Assembly: GCF_024494575.1 (NCBI RefSeq)
Contig: NZ_JANHDO010000004.1
Span: 1 to 64,000 of the forward strand
DNA from: Halorubrum salinum
GTDB lineage: Archaea; Halobacteriota; Halobacteria; Halobacteriales; Haloferacaceae
Direction of reading: 5' to 3'
DNA: 64,000 nucleotides
The notes beneath the pieces are model-generated. The model had not been told where the DNA came from and searched no databases. It was given only the letters and a program-made list of their open reading frames with translations. The position numbers and the translations under genes were made by a program. Shown here piece after piece: positions 63,812 through 64,000 of this stretch. Every line of letters starts with the position of its first letter. The stretch's first letter is position 1.

Positions 63812-64000
63812 ATGATATCGCTCGACGAGGCCGTGACGGCTCGACTGGAGTCACACGGTGAACGATTCGAGGTGCTTATCGATCCGGACGCCGCGCTGGC
63901 GATGAAACGCGGCGAGTTCGACGGCGACCTCGAAGACGTCATCGCAGCCGAAGACGTCTTCGAGAACGCTTCTCGCGGCGACCGACCGGCCGAAGAGGAC
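63812..64000 (+). CDS. Ribosome maturation protein SBDS, N-terminal part (3' truncated by window edge)
   Basis: 63 residues to the window edge: MISLDEAVTARLESHGERF, then VLIDPDAALAMKRGEFDGDLEDVIAAEDVFENASRG. This is the FYSH domain of archaeal SBDS, which releases aIF6 from the large ribosomal subunit. A gattttt run 25-31 bases upstream can serve as TATA box. The frame stays open to the end. Confidence 0.9.
   Translation, partial: MISLDEAVTARLESHGERFEVLIDPDAALAMKRGEFDGDLEDVIAAEDVFENASRGDRPAEED

Overview
The window comes from a haloarchaeon. The evidence is acidic proteins with strong GC3 bias, Tat-type lipoprotein signals, leaderless genes with a TATA box about 25-30 nt before the start codon, FtsZ2, halocyanin, a fused cytochrome oxidase subunit I/III and an archaeal SBDS protein. 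A Halorubrum-like organism is a guess from overall gene style and cannot be proven from the sequence alone.

Layout. (1) 1-590 is the 3' end of ftsZ2. (2) About 591-8265 is an AT-rich accessory island. It holds a KAP-family P-loop NTPase, two membrane proteins, a small soluble protein, a 50-aa zinc-ribbon microprotein and a 1021-aa chimera: Tat-like signal, PQQ-type beta-propeller, helical linker, Mrr-type nuclease domain, zinc ribbon and J domain. This is the most unusual gene in the window and may belong to an undescribed defence or surveillance module. (3) About 8266-28904 is a GC-rich mobile element. It has a short tyrosine recombinase, an AbrB-like regulator, and a tightly overlapping plus-strand operon of membrane and exported proteins: a Tat-exported spike-like protein, many small transmembrane proteins, a P-loop ATPase and an 899-aa secreted, membrane-anchored protein. 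Downstream lie zinc-finger/HTH genes and a minus-strand operon with a candidate replication initiator, a PD-(D/E)XK protein and zinc-finger microproteins. The architecture resembles pleolipovirus proviruses or vesicle-forming plasmids. It stops next to tRNA-Ala(GGC) at 29073-29144, the likely integration target, although no second attachment copy was found in the window.

(4) 29235-64000 is core chromosome. A START-like protein is followed by an iron-responsive siderophore ABC transporter operon. Two DtxR-type palindromes flank the TATA box, and two substrate-binding proteins, one permease and one ATPase follow. Next comes a large glutamate synthase gene, then a giant surface protein whose first half is AT-rich and whose last third is GC-rich. 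A block of housekeeping genes follows: an HNH-like zinc protein, an alkaline-phosphatase-superfamily enzyme, a PhzF protein, a Na+/Ca2+ exchanger and a DRG GTPase.

The aerobic respiration cluster spans about 49.9-56.6 kb: coxB, fused coxAC, a tiny membrane protein, subunit IV and halocyanin as likely electron carrier. The right end carries diphthamide synthase Dph6, glutamate dehydrogenase (a second ammonia-assimilating enzyme beside GOGAT), a CYTH protein, an FKBP-type isomerase, a KaiC-like/MinD-like ATPase pair, a YlbF-family protein, a zinc-finger protein and the 5' end of the SBDS ribosome-maturation gene.
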